A stretch of DNA of 64,000 nucleotides from the NCBI GenBank assembly GCA_035610365.1, contig CM069435.1, positions 61,253,389 to 61,317,388 of the forward strand. The letters run 5' to 3'. Positions 1 to 9,972 of the stretch are shown piece by piece; the first letter of the stretch is position 1, and every line of letters begins with the position of its first letter. This DNA comes from Aquatica leii (taxonomy: Eukaryota > Arthropoda > Insecta > Coleoptera > Lampyridae). Position numbers and translations under genes: made by a program. The notes beneath the pieces are model-generated. The model was given only the letters and a program-made list of their open reading frames with translations, ran no database searches and was not told the origin of the DNA.

Positions 1-3000
1 ATGTAATTAATTTTTTTATTTAAATTTTAAGTATTTTTGGATTACTGTACTCAAACTACGTCTATAACGGTAAAGTAGTTTATCCTCATGTTTGTTAGGT
101 TGTAATTAGTATTAGATCTTGTCTTCCTTAGGAGAGGCAATAAAAACCACTCTAAACTACTTTTATGGCTACGTTTCGTGTCTCTAGTGTTCACGTCTAT
201 AACCTAAAACAGTTTGCTTTTTGAAGGCGACTTTTCGTGACGTTCACGCCTAGAAAAACAAAAACGTAGTGTGTCCAGATATATATTTTATGAATAACAT
301 ACTATAATTACTTGTTAAAAATAATACAGTAAAATAAGTGACACGAAACGTCGCTGAATGATGCACCTCTCTCATTAAAAAACTGAGATTCTAAAAAGTC
401 ATACTATGTTATGAATAAATCCGGAAGTAACGAAAATAACTTGCTAATATATACCTAACAAAGAATATTTTGGATAAAAGTTTAGTGGTCTCTAGAAATA
501 TTTTTTTTACAGAATAAGTCAATATTTTTGCAAATTAACTGAATATGTTATTTTAAATGAAAAACATTTTTACACGTTGTCATAAAACAAAAGTCTTTTA
601 ATGTTAGTTTAGTGGATCGTGAATGAACACATTTTTTTAGGTGTTTTCTTCTAGTAGGTTTTTCTCTGTGATTATTTTTTCAATTAATTTTATTTTGTAT
701 TTTATATTTATTATATAGAATTTTGAATTTTTTGCCAGACATCCACTTGTAGCTTTATTGATGTTACTTTAAACATCAATTAACAAAAATAAAAAAACAT
801 TTTAGATTTCAATGAGACCCACTGATAATTTTAAGTTTTACTTGGGAAACAAAATAAATTCTATTTAGAGTATGTTCACAGTTTACATAGTTAGATTTAT
901 AGTCATTTTTAGAGATAAAATATTAGAAAAAAAGTTTGGAATAGGTACATTTGTGAAAACAATTTTTACTCTGATCATATGATTTGCGTTGGAGTTCAGT
1001 TATGTCATGTTGTGTTCTGCAACATGAACCAAAGATATTCATATCAGATATCTTAGAGAAATTTCAGTGATTTAAAAACCAAACTAGTAGAACTTGTAAA
1101 CCATTTCTTAGGGTTGTTTTTTAATATTTCTTTTTCAAACAAATTTAAAAATTTCTAGAATCTAGTCTAGTCTTAATGGATCGCCCAAGCCCGATTTTTT
1201 AAAAAATGTTTGTTTAATATTTTAAAACATTTAATTAAAAAAAAAAGCGCCCTTGGGCGTTCCATTCGTATTTATATACAAAATTCACTGTAAAAAATCC
1301 GAACTCAATCGGTTAATAAATAAGCTCAAAAAATGGTGTACAAGTTTTACCTGGTGAGAAATTTTTTAAACAAATAGTTATTTTTTTCACAATTATATGT
1401 TTAACTTTAATTGTTTTCCTTAAGTGTTACAAATTAACTATATTTACATTACATCACATTCTATTTACATCTATTACATTTCCTTTTTTTCTCCTCTCCT
1501 CTGTTTCTTCTTTCTCCATACTTCTTTCATCCACTCCGCCTTTTTTCCGTTTTCTTTATGTAATAGATACATGGCCTTATAAACGACAGCGTTATTGTGT
1601 TATACTATTATTATGAAACGACGGAGTGAGATAAATTATATTTTTTTATAATATAAATAAAAAATTAAAATTTATACGGATTTCTTCTTGTAAATCGCTA
1701 AATTACATCGAAGGATTTTCAAAATAGTGCCAAATTCTAAAAAAATCATCTTCAACTACAAAAAGAACCCTGCTATAGACAAATTCACAACGCTTAGAAA
1801 AATAAATTGTATAAATTCTATTTTCGTAAATAACGTCAGAAAATTCAAAATAAAACGAAAAAAATTGAAAAATCTATTGTGATATGTGATCGAACTGTAA
1901 CTTCGCCTACGACTGTTGATATCCGCGCAAGTGATAAGTACACAAATACGATACTGTCTTCTCAGAACGCATAAAACTGATATCGTTACTGGAAAGAAAT
2001 CTACCTAACATTCGTCTTTTTATTATTCAGTAAATACATAATACATAAATATGAGATTAGTTATTTTCTTCAACGCCGCTTATTGAAATGTTTATGTTAT
2101 TTGTATGAAATCTTATCAGTGGAGTAATGTTATCACTTTTAAACAACGGGCCGGACGTATGCTAGTACATAGAAAAAACATCGTTTATAGTGCATAACAT
2201 AATTTCGTTTTATGTTATCAATTTTCTTCTTAGGTTTGTTTAATCACCTATTATGCATACATTTTTTAGCTGAATTTTTACAATACGCTTGTAAAGTGTG
2301 TAAATAATTTAATAATTGTACTCTAAAAATACTTGTCTTGCATATTTAGCTTAATTTTTGCAGTGTTATTTATTTATTCAAGTAGTTTGACTAATCTACA
2401 CAACATATGAGCTCATTTCAACATCTGTAACAATTTAGTTTAACTCTTGTCTTATGTGATAACATTATTTTCTATTTATTTTTATTTTTAGTGTCAGCAA
2501 ATTACTGAGAAGAATTGTGTAGTTCTTAAAACAGTTAATTAAACATCTTAATCACATATTATTTTTGATTTCTTTTTATTAACTGCGCCAACAAAGCTAA
2601 AAATTTATATTTTTTTAAATGTTTTATTGCAGCTTTTATTTTGATATTGTATAGATGCTATAATTTTATCTTCTAAATTAACAACTTGTTTATCCAAAAT
2701 TTAGTCTCAAATGTTTAACGTTCGATTTCTACGGAATTTCCAAATTGTTACCTGAGTAGGTAGTGTGCATATGCCAATCTTTATTTCTTCGTGTTGACAC
2801 TGACCTAACGTAACAAAATGTATTATGTGCTACGTTTCGAGAATTAACTTAATTGCGAATCAAAGCTGAATACAGGCCCGATAAAATATTTTTTATAATT
2901 TTGGTTTATGCTAATCAATTTTCTACTACTAATTTTTGTGAGTTTGGTTAAAACATTATTATCACAGGAAACATAGAGCGTTACGATTGCAAAGAAAAAC

Positions 3001-3859
3001 GTGTCGGGATAATAACCTAAGAATGCGGCTTCCTAAAAAAATGTTAACTAAAGAAAATCACGTTTTGAAATGTAGACGATAACAAAAGATACACGGTTAA
3101 TTGATAAATAAAGAGTATTGTCGACATGCATTGTTATCAGTTTTACAGCAGTACCATCTGTTGTATAGCGGCAAGCTTATGTAAAAAAAGTTTCATTATT
3201 TTATGTAGTAATGAAGCCACTTTAATGATTTGATTTCTTTCCTTGTTTTAAGGTGCTTCTCACTCTACTAAATCTCAGCTTTAAATAAATATACCATTTA
3301 CCCTAAAAAATTATTAAAAACAAAAAAATGTTTATTAGTTAGGAAGCGGTAAGTACATACATCGCGTATGCATCAACACAAGCAATAAATTGGAAAATAA
3401 AAATTTTCATAAATTTCTAAATTCTAAATTAAAAATAATGCTCTCATGTTTATTTCACTGTTATAAAAAGTACGCATTTCTTCTCTGTAATTCGCCAGCA
3501 CTAAAAATTAAAATAAATTTAAAATAGCATTGTCACATAAGGTAGTTAAAGTTGTTATTCTAAGAAAGTAAGGACGCACATATTTTTCAAATTCATTCTC
3601 GAAGGTAACGTACAGAGCGTCTAAGTAAACAAAGTACCCGGAAAATATGTCAACTAACTTTAAAAATTGGACGCGGTAAATATTTCCACAAATCACAATT
3701 GGCAAGTACTTTCCTTGGTTGCCTCGTGTTTGTTTACATATTTATCTGCAGTTTTACTGAAAAATTCGTGGTTGTTCAAATAGTCTTCATCAAGACTCTA
3801 TTAAATGGCGTTATTTGCGAACAAGGTATGTGAATTTATAAACGTTTTTTTCAGTATAG
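1..3859. other. non-coding AT-rich region
   Basis: No protein-coding stretch with a recognisable domain is visible on either strand; the few short open frames have random-looking composition. The region holds Penelope-like terminal fragments near 141-360 and a pyrimidine-rich tract at about 1480-1552 (runs of C and T on the plus strand). Otherwise I see only A/T-rich sequence. Confidence 0.6.
141..360. repeat. Penelope-like element terminal fragments, three pieces
   Basis: Read on the minus strand, 141-200 gives CACGAAACGTAGCCATAAAA followed by GAGTGGTTT, and 222-252 gives a second degraded unit (CACGAAAAGTCGCC). A third piece lies on the plus strand at 341-356 (ACACGAAACGTCGC). The same block, GAAACGTNGCCA, then an A/T-rich spacer, then GTGGTT, recurs at 4503, 38386 and 40731. 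This resembles the pseudo-LTR ends of arthropod Penelope-like retroelements, which carry hammerhead-type ribozyme cores. The family assignment rests on motif recall; no reverse transcriptase is left here. Confidence 0.45.
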
Positions 3860-3867
3860 GCTTTGTA

Positions 3868-3902
3868 CGAGGGGTGGTTAACTTCTCCAAAATGTGTACA
3901 CA
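3868..3902 (+). repeat. left terminal inverted repeat
   Basis: CGAGGGGTGGTTAACT is identical to the reverse complement of the right end. After a few mismatches the shared GTGTACA extends the imperfect repeat to about 35 bp. The 8-bp duplication GCTTTGTA precedes it. Confidence 0.85.
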
Positions 3903-4145
3903 GATTTGAAATCTTTCCAGATTTTTGGAGATTTTTAGGATTTCAAACGGTTTTTGAAGATTTTTAAAAATCTTTAAAGATTTTGGGGATTTCTGAAAAT
4001 CCTTGTAGATTTTTGGGGATTCTTGAATGTGTTTGAAGATTTTTGGAAATCTACAAGGATTTTCAGGAATTTTTAAAAATCTCCAAAGATTTTTGAATAT
4101 TTTTATGTTCTGAAAGGGATTTTTTAAAAGGTTACAGAAGATTTG
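3903..4145. repeat. left subterminal GATTTT-type array
   Basis: The word GATTTTT/GATTTTTGG/AAATCTTT recurs about every 10-20 bp in mixed orientation across this segment. A matching array (GATTTTAAGGG, GATTTTACGGG) sits just inside the right end at 8450-8600. Subterminal arrays of this kind usually serve as transposase binding sites; that role is inferred. Confidence 0.6.
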
Positions 4146-4477
4146 GCGGGAATTTAAGTGGCTTTAAGAGACTTTTTTATATTTAAAAGCTGGTTGCCCT
4201 ATTTTTGACAACCCTTAATAAAAGGTTTTTTTTTTTGTTTTGAAGTTTAATTGGGTTAACAGATAACTGAACTGTAAATCTAATTTTAAATGGGGCTTTC
4301 TACATACATAATAATTGTCAATTGTTTGTTGAACGTTTATGTCCTGCGTTATTAAAAAAATTTTAATTATTGACCATTTTATGTTTAATGTTTTATTTAT
4401 TATTTAGTAAACCCAATCTCGTAAAGTTGACTATGTCGTTGGTCGGTGGATTGATCCACTTGATTTTATTCTCTGGA

Positions 4478-4550
4478 CTGATGAAGTGCTCGCTTTTAGC
4501 ACGAAACGTTGCCACAAAAATAAATTAAAGTGGTTTTACATGCCCCTCCT
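4478..4550 (+). other. hammerhead-like motif and Penelope-like terminus
   Basis: CTGATGA (4478-4484) is followed by a perfect 5-bp stem GTGCT/AGCAC with loop CGCTTTT, then GAAAC (4503-4507), in the order of a hammerhead ribozyme core (box I, stem II, box II). One extra A separates box I from stem II, so the ribozyme may be degenerate. Downstream GCCAC...GTGGT (4511-4535) can pair across an A/T-rich loop, as in the other copies in this window. Penelope-like elements are known to carry such motifs in their terminal repeats. No Penelope reverse transcriptase or GIY-YIG domain is visible nearby. Cleavage activity is not established. Confidence 0.45.
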
Positions 4551-5891
4551 AAACGAAGAATGCCATAATATTACCTCTTTTATTAGGACATAAGTATATA
4601 ACTTGTTACCTTGGTAAATTGAAACATTTACTATTTGAAGAACGATTTCTGTAAAGTAATGTAGTTCATTGAAAATAGAAATTTCAATTAAATTAGGAGT
4701 CCATGTCAAATCAACACAAGGATTTTTTTCACTATCTCAGATTTGGTTGAAATTTTGGACACTTGTAGTCTTTGTCAAAACTAAGAAAAATACAAAATCT
4801 TGTTAAAAAGTATTTATCCGTTTAGGATTTAGAGCTATGTAAAGTTCACAGAAAACGCAAAAAATGCTCGGCCGACTTTTTCAAAATTATAATTGTAGCT
4901 CTCCTAGTTGACTTTGAGAGATGACAGTGGCGTCATTTTGTTGTTTTTTTTATGCTCTTTAACTTGATATACAACACAATATAATATATATTAAGAGAAA
5001 ATATTCTTTTCAAATTTGAACTGAAAATTTTATTTTGAAATCTTAAAAAATGCGTATTTTTGAAAATTTTTAAAAAAACATATTTTTCATTGTGTTTTTA
5101 TAAGTGGATTCTCAAAGTATCATTATGGGATTCCAATGGATTCATTTGCATTTAAATTACATTGTGAACCCAGTTTTTACGAAAATGCACAAATAATTAG
5201 GTTTTTAGTCAAAATATACTGTTTTGTTTTTATAAAACTAATGGGAAAAATTGAAAAGCAATTCAGAAAAGCTTAAATAAGCTTTCATATACTAATATAA
5301 ATTATAATATTAAACTTAGGTATAGAATATAGACTTCTTTTAAAATCTCGTGAACTGTGGCGCTGTAGTCCGTATATGTCAAAATGTTGCTATCATGCGT
5401 CTTACAAACATTCGCAGATACATTTTTCATAACTTATCTGGATTTTGTTGTTGTATTTGTTATTAGTAAGTCTTTCGGTATTATTATAAGTAAACAAATT
5501 TTTATTCAATATATAAATATGTGATTATTTTTAATTTTTATTAGAATGAGTGCTTTTTAAATAGATTAACGTTTTTGAGATTCAAATAGACTTGTCAAAT
5601 GATTAATTTATAGTTTATTAATTCCGATTTTCTACTCAAGGTCACAGTTCACGACATAATGAAACGCCTCTACCTTACTTTTTAATGAAGTTTGTATAGA
5701 ATTATTTTATGTTATTCAATAAATTACCTGAAGTTTTAGATTTTCTCAATACCTCGAACAGATTGTATGAAATTTAGTTAGGATCTAGAACTCTTTAAAA
5801 ATAACAGCAAAACATTTTAATAAGCAGCATTTAATAATATTACTTGTCTTTAATAAAATATCATTAGTTTTGTTTAAGTGAGCATTACCAA
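4551..5891. other. non-coding left arm of the 4.77-kb transposon
   Basis: Between the Penelope-like terminus and the end of the transposase pseudogene I see no coding sequence. It lies inside the 8-bp-duplication element and may be untranslated sequence or further unrecognised insertions. Confidence 0.5.
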
Positions 5892-8488
5892 CTAATCAAC
5901 TTCATTTGATTTTGCCTTCTCAGAAAGTTTGTGTATTCTTCCTGTGGGAGTAGTAGGGTCAACTGTACATAAAATATTATTTAAACATGTCCACAAAATG
6001 TCAGAATTTCCACTTGGATATGAAAAAGATGGGGAAGGACCACCTGGGTGCAGAAATGTGACTTTCACTTTATCTTCACTTTCATTTTTATCCAACACAT
6101 AAACTAGTCACCATTTACTATTATATGTAACAGTTACATAACCGTTAACATCTGAAATTTTCCCAAGTAGTTGTGTGGTTGTCACTGTGCTGTAATTTGT
6201 GTCATACGAAAAAACTTTGGCTTGGATTTGGGTCATGTTGTCTTTGATTGGTAAAAAAACATGGAACTGTTGAGTTCCTTTTATGGGCTGTGCTTTATCA
6301 AACCGGTTACTCACAAACTTTTCAGTTTTTATGTACTCTTCTTGCTTGACAAGCCCAAAGTTAACAGTTTTAATATTTTGAATCGACCAATCAAAAAGTT
6401 GTTGACGCGTGCGGATTTGATTTTCATAAGGTCTCTGTAAACTCGCTTTTGCAGCCAACCTTTCAACTGTACCACCAACTCTATCACACGGCTCTTTGCC
6501 ATGAGCTGTAGCCGAAAAGTGCCACTCTGTTTCTATTCCAAAATCTTGGTTATGGAAACACACTTTAGAAATTTTAGAAAAATTCTTTTTATTTTTATAT
6601 TGAGCTGCACTTCCATCGGAAAAGTAATATATTTTCTCAACATCAAACAGAAAGTAATTTTTCAGCTGTTGTATTATGCTCCAGACATTCAGATATAATA
6701 ACATAGCTGACATGTTTTACTTTATCATCTTGTTTATAATAAACTTCAAAAGAGTGTATTGTTACATAGTTACTTGACCAGTGGTAGCTTTGGGCTTCGT
6801 CTTGAACTACAAAAGCATAGTTTTTTGAGAAGTCTAATGTGACTGCACATCATTTTCTTTCAATGCTTCTTTTACTTCATTCATAAACGAGCTTTGTTGA
6901 TTCTTTATAAAATCATGGCGAACTAACTGATCAAGTTTGTCACATAGCATCTCAAGGAACTCAGTTGAACTTTTTTGTATTGTCTCACGATTACACCGAT
7001 CCACTGCAATCCATTGCCGAAAAGCTATATTTTCATATCATATTTTTCTCAAAAACATTCTTTAAAGTTTCTGTTATTTGATTAGTTTCTGAATGGCAAT
7101 TTCTCATGATACAATCAATGGGAGGAGGGTTGCATAACATTTGAGACAGAAAATGTTTGTACGTTCTCCATTAGTTTAGGTTCCTAAACGGGCATTCTCA
7201 ATCATTAGTTTGACGTTTTGGTGGATTGTACAAACACAAACTTAGTATATAGGTACTACTTTTTCTACCAAAATACACTGTTTTGGCCTTAACTCCGCAA
7301 ACTTTGAAAATCCTACTTTAATCTCAGGATGCTTTGAAAAGAATGTATGCTTCCTGCAGGTTACACAAAATTAATCTTTTTTGAACTGTTCGTTTGGATC
7401 CATTACCATCTTTCACTAAAATACAATTTCTTTTGCCTTGCTTCTACTTACGTCATCGCTTTCGTAGAACAAACACACTGTTTCTACTATATCCTGTGAT
7501 AGGCTTTTACCCGGTTTTTGATCAGGACTTGCCAGTATTCCCTTTTATTTTAAAAGTTTTTTTGCTTGCCTTGCCATATAGTTAGGTGCATTAAATTCTA
7601 GAATTATTTTACGTACACTCCATGTCTCTGCTAAACAAATTAATATCATGACTTTTTTTCTATGTGCACTTGAAAAATTTGCACTTAGATTACTGAGTAC
7701 AGAAAATTCCAGTTTTTCTGGCTCATAATCAGAAGACTCTTGAGAATGCGGAAATAATGTTCGCCTCCTTGAAGATTCTATCTTTTTTATTTTTTTACCA
7801 GAGTAATGCTTTTTTGACATCAATGAGTGATTCACCAAGTTCTTTTAAGGATGTATTCAGAGTCTCTACAATATGTGAAGACGTAGTTGGGACATCAAAA
7901 GTTGGATCATTAACACAGTCTAGGTCAGGTACTTCTTTCGCTTTTTGTTCTTTTAAAGCAGTTATTTTCTTTCGGCAGGCATCACATATTTTAAAAGTTT
8001 TAGGGAAACTAGTTAGAACTAATTAATGCATCCATTCATCAGCATGTTTTAGTTTTTTATGATTTCGTTTATTGCAGTTGTAAAAAGAAACGTTCTACTT
8101 TCTATGCAATGGAGACATTTGCGAAAGCTGGCAGGAATTATTAACCTCGACTCTCTGACTTGTAAGTTTGTCCGACAACAAATTTGAACTGGTCCAGTCC
8201 AAACTTGCAGGCCTACATTCGCTTGCTTCTGCTTATTTGAAACTAAAACCGATTGATTATTTTCACCTCGATTTTCACTTTGTTTCATGAGTTCTCCGAG
8301 CACTCTCCAATTACAACGATATCAGGACTTTTAGGAGTGGGCGCTGAACTATGATTTGTAGATTCGGTAGTTTGTTTGCTATTCTGAAAAAACGATTCGA
8401 TTGAATAGCTCGATAGGTTTTTAGATTTCTCATTTTGTAAGCTTGGCAAGGATTTTATGGGGTTTCTAACGATTTTACGGATTTCCAA
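5892..8488 (-). pseudogene. transposase-like gene of the 4.77-kb element, multiply broken
   Basis: The gene reads right to left. Its order is a Ser-rich N-terminus (8488-8285); a zinc-binding region with RKCLHC near 8120 and KICDACRKKI near 7980; a middle with KLEFSVLSNLSANFSSAHRK (7838-7545); a CVCTIHQNVKLM motif near 7220; LDFSKNYAFVVQDEAQSYHW near 6830; YYFSDGSAAQYKN near 6620; and a C-terminus ending FLHPGGPSPSFSYP near 6030. LDFS and FSDG are plausible first and second acidic residues of an RNase-H-fold (DDE-like) nuclease. I recall this protein as a family of uncharacterised proteins in arthropod and cnidarian genomes. Several frame changes and stops break it, including a TGA in place of what is probably a second Trp codon near 6108. 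It is the only coding content of the element, so it is the likely transposase. The superfamily name is not assigned. Confidence 0.7.
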
Positions 8489-8600
8489 AGATTTTAAGGG
8501 GGTTTTAAAGATTTCACGGGATTTTAAAAGATCTTATGAATTCCAAGAGATTTTAAGCGATTTTAAGAAGATTTCTGAAGATTTTATGGGATTTCAAGCA
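8450..8600. repeat. right subterminal GATTTTA-type array
   Basis: Repeated words GATTTTAAGGG, GATTTTACGG, GATTTTAAAAG and GATTTTAAGAAG occur at about 15-20 bp spacing. They mirror the left subterminal array. Confidence 0.6.
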
Positions 8601-8604
8601 AATT

Positions 8605-8637
8605 GTACACGGATTTCTAGGAGTTAACCACCCCTCG
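8605..8637 (-). repeat. right terminal inverted repeat
   Basis: AGTTAACCACCCCTCG ends at 8637 and is the exact reverse complement of the left terminus. GCTTTGTA follows directly at 8638-8645. Confidence 0.85.
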
Positions 8638-8802
8638 GCTTTGTAGCATAACCTCAACATCAATTACTAATTTATATTCCTTACTCTAAAATAGTAAAAT
8701 CTGTATTTATTTTTAGTGTTAATTCTACAAACAATAACTTATTTTTGATGGAGATTTTTACAATACTTTTTTTCTGTATTGTTTCAGTTGTTATTTACTA
8801 AC

Positions 8803-9290
8803 ATGGAATCTAAATCAATGAAAACCATTCAATCCGAAGCCAGAAATACTATTAAACATGTTGTGGACAGAAGAGTGTAAGATATCTCTGTATATATATA
8901 TTATTGTACATGCAGGTGGATCATATGGATTTGTCCGGTGACTATCACGACATGAATCATATTTATGGTGAAAGGAAAAACAATTCATTTCAAATTTGCT
9001 TCCTAATGGTATTGTTTTCATGGATAATACAGCGTGCCACATTGTACAAATTAATAGACTTCCAACGCAAGCAGAACGTAAGGAAAGCATTCGACAATGA
9101 CTCGAAAATAATGGACTAACAACAACAAATGAAATGCATGAAACAGCACTAATAATGTTAGTGAAACAATTTAATTATACGAAAACATATTATGTAGATG
9201 AACTCCTTAAAAAACACGGACATACAGTGTTACGTTTGCCATCTTACCACTGCGACTTAAATCCGATTAAGTTGAGAATACATTTTCTGA
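8803..9290 (+). pseudogene. IS630/Tc1-related transposase remnant (copy 1)
   Basis: The 5' piece starts with an ATG at 8803 (MESKSMKTIQSEARNTIKHV). After a deletion, the frames around 8905-9280 carry VHAGGSYGF, FMDNTACHI and finally KKHGHTVLRLPSYHCDLNPI. These match, in the same order, the minus-strand copy at 46853-48213 (VHAGGNDGF, IMDKASYHN, KHGHTVCPLPPYHLELNPIE). The HTV-LP-YH-LNPI block is the region before the catalytic Glu of DDE_3 transposases; here the expected E after LNPI is replaced by K. The Asp in FMDN is kept. Frames change several times and most of the helix-turn-helix region is missing. It is an inactive fossil, and the Copia remnant begins immediately downstream. Confidence 0.65.
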
Positions 9291-9427
9291 GATGACTGCA
9301 TCGTGTTGAAGTATTATTTTTATACAAATTGGCAACGTTGTTTTTTGCTGCTTTTTTTTGTAACCAACTGTATGTACTATGGTGTACTTCCTGTTGTATG
9401 TTTATGCTTGTATGTTCTTTGTTGAAG

Positions 9428-9633
9428 ATGGATTTCAAAGCGCACATTGAAAAATTGGAAGGTGCAAGCAATTGGGCAAAATGGAAGCGTCAAATTGAAT
9501 TACTGTTGATACATCATGATGTTCACGATTATATTACAGGTGAAAAAACAGCACCTGTTCGTGTCTAATCAGTGGAATCAAGGAATAGTAATGATGACGA
9601 TGCATTTAACAAGAGAATGCATCAAGCATTTAA
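9428..9633 (+). pseudogene. Copia gag, N-terminal part
   Basis: The frame from the ATG at 9428 reads MDFKAHIEKLEGASNWAKWK, the usual start of a Copia Gag (substrate-like KL-G-NW--WK block). It runs to a stop at 9566-9568. Weak coding then continues (NKRMHQAF) up to the TTAA at 9630 where piggyBac has inserted. Beyond piggyBac the middle of the gag domain is missing. It would have formed the particle shell; this copy is dead. Confidence 0.65.
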
Positions 9634-9672
9634 CCCTTCGTTAGTCGCGCATGTATCTAGGAGATACATGCT
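9634..9672 (+). repeat. piggyBac left TIR and subterminal palindrome
   Basis: CCCTT terminus, then GTCGCGC 10 bases in, then the palindrome ATGTATCT-AGG-AGATACAT (9651-9669). GTCGCGC and GTATCT-AGATAC recur near the right end, but further in. Confidence 0.75.
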
Positions 9673-9972
9673 CTCTTTTTTTACAAATATTTTAAAAACT
9701 TCTGATGTTATGACATTGAGATTTAACATATTCCTCAAAAAACATGTTTTGAAACGTTTCTTAGAAGGGCAAAGCGGATGGTCGTTCTTTTCTGTTGTTA
9801 TCATCATAAAATCCCAAAAGGGTCGAGTATGTACTTGCCAGATACGGCGCGACAATGCATGTTACAAACAGATTCATTCTACTTTATTCGGTCTTTTTGC
9901 AAGGTTCGTTCGTGCAAGTTGTTTTAAGTGTCCAAGAACTGTGAATAAGTGCCTTTTTTGTTACTTTTTGCT

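Larger units (their letters stand above)
3868..8637 (-). mobile_element. DNA transposon with exact TIRs and 8-bp target duplication (4.77 kb)
   Basis: The left end starts CGAGGGGTGGTTAACT at 3868, and the right end is its reverse complement finishing at 8637. The 16 terminal bases match perfectly and the similarity continues imperfectly to about 35 bp (GTGTACA is shared). The sequence GCTTTGTA lies directly outside both ends (3860-3867 and 8638-8645), a perfect 8-bp target-site duplication. Inside are G/A/T-rich subterminal arrays at both ends and a broken transposase-like gene on the minus strand (5892-8488). An 8-bp duplication fits hAT, P and KDZ-type superfamilies, but the encoded protein does not look like a hAT or P transposase, so the superfamily is left open. 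A Penelope-like terminus lies in the left half. Confidence 0.85.

Noticed and set aside
3508-3705. 65-codon minus-strand frame
   Set aside because: Low-information A/T-rich frame without domain, start context or neighbours suggesting a gene.
9304-9427. Copia 5' LTR
   Set aside because: The sequence starts with TG and lies in the right place, but nothing after 14880 matches it, so no LTR pair can be shown.
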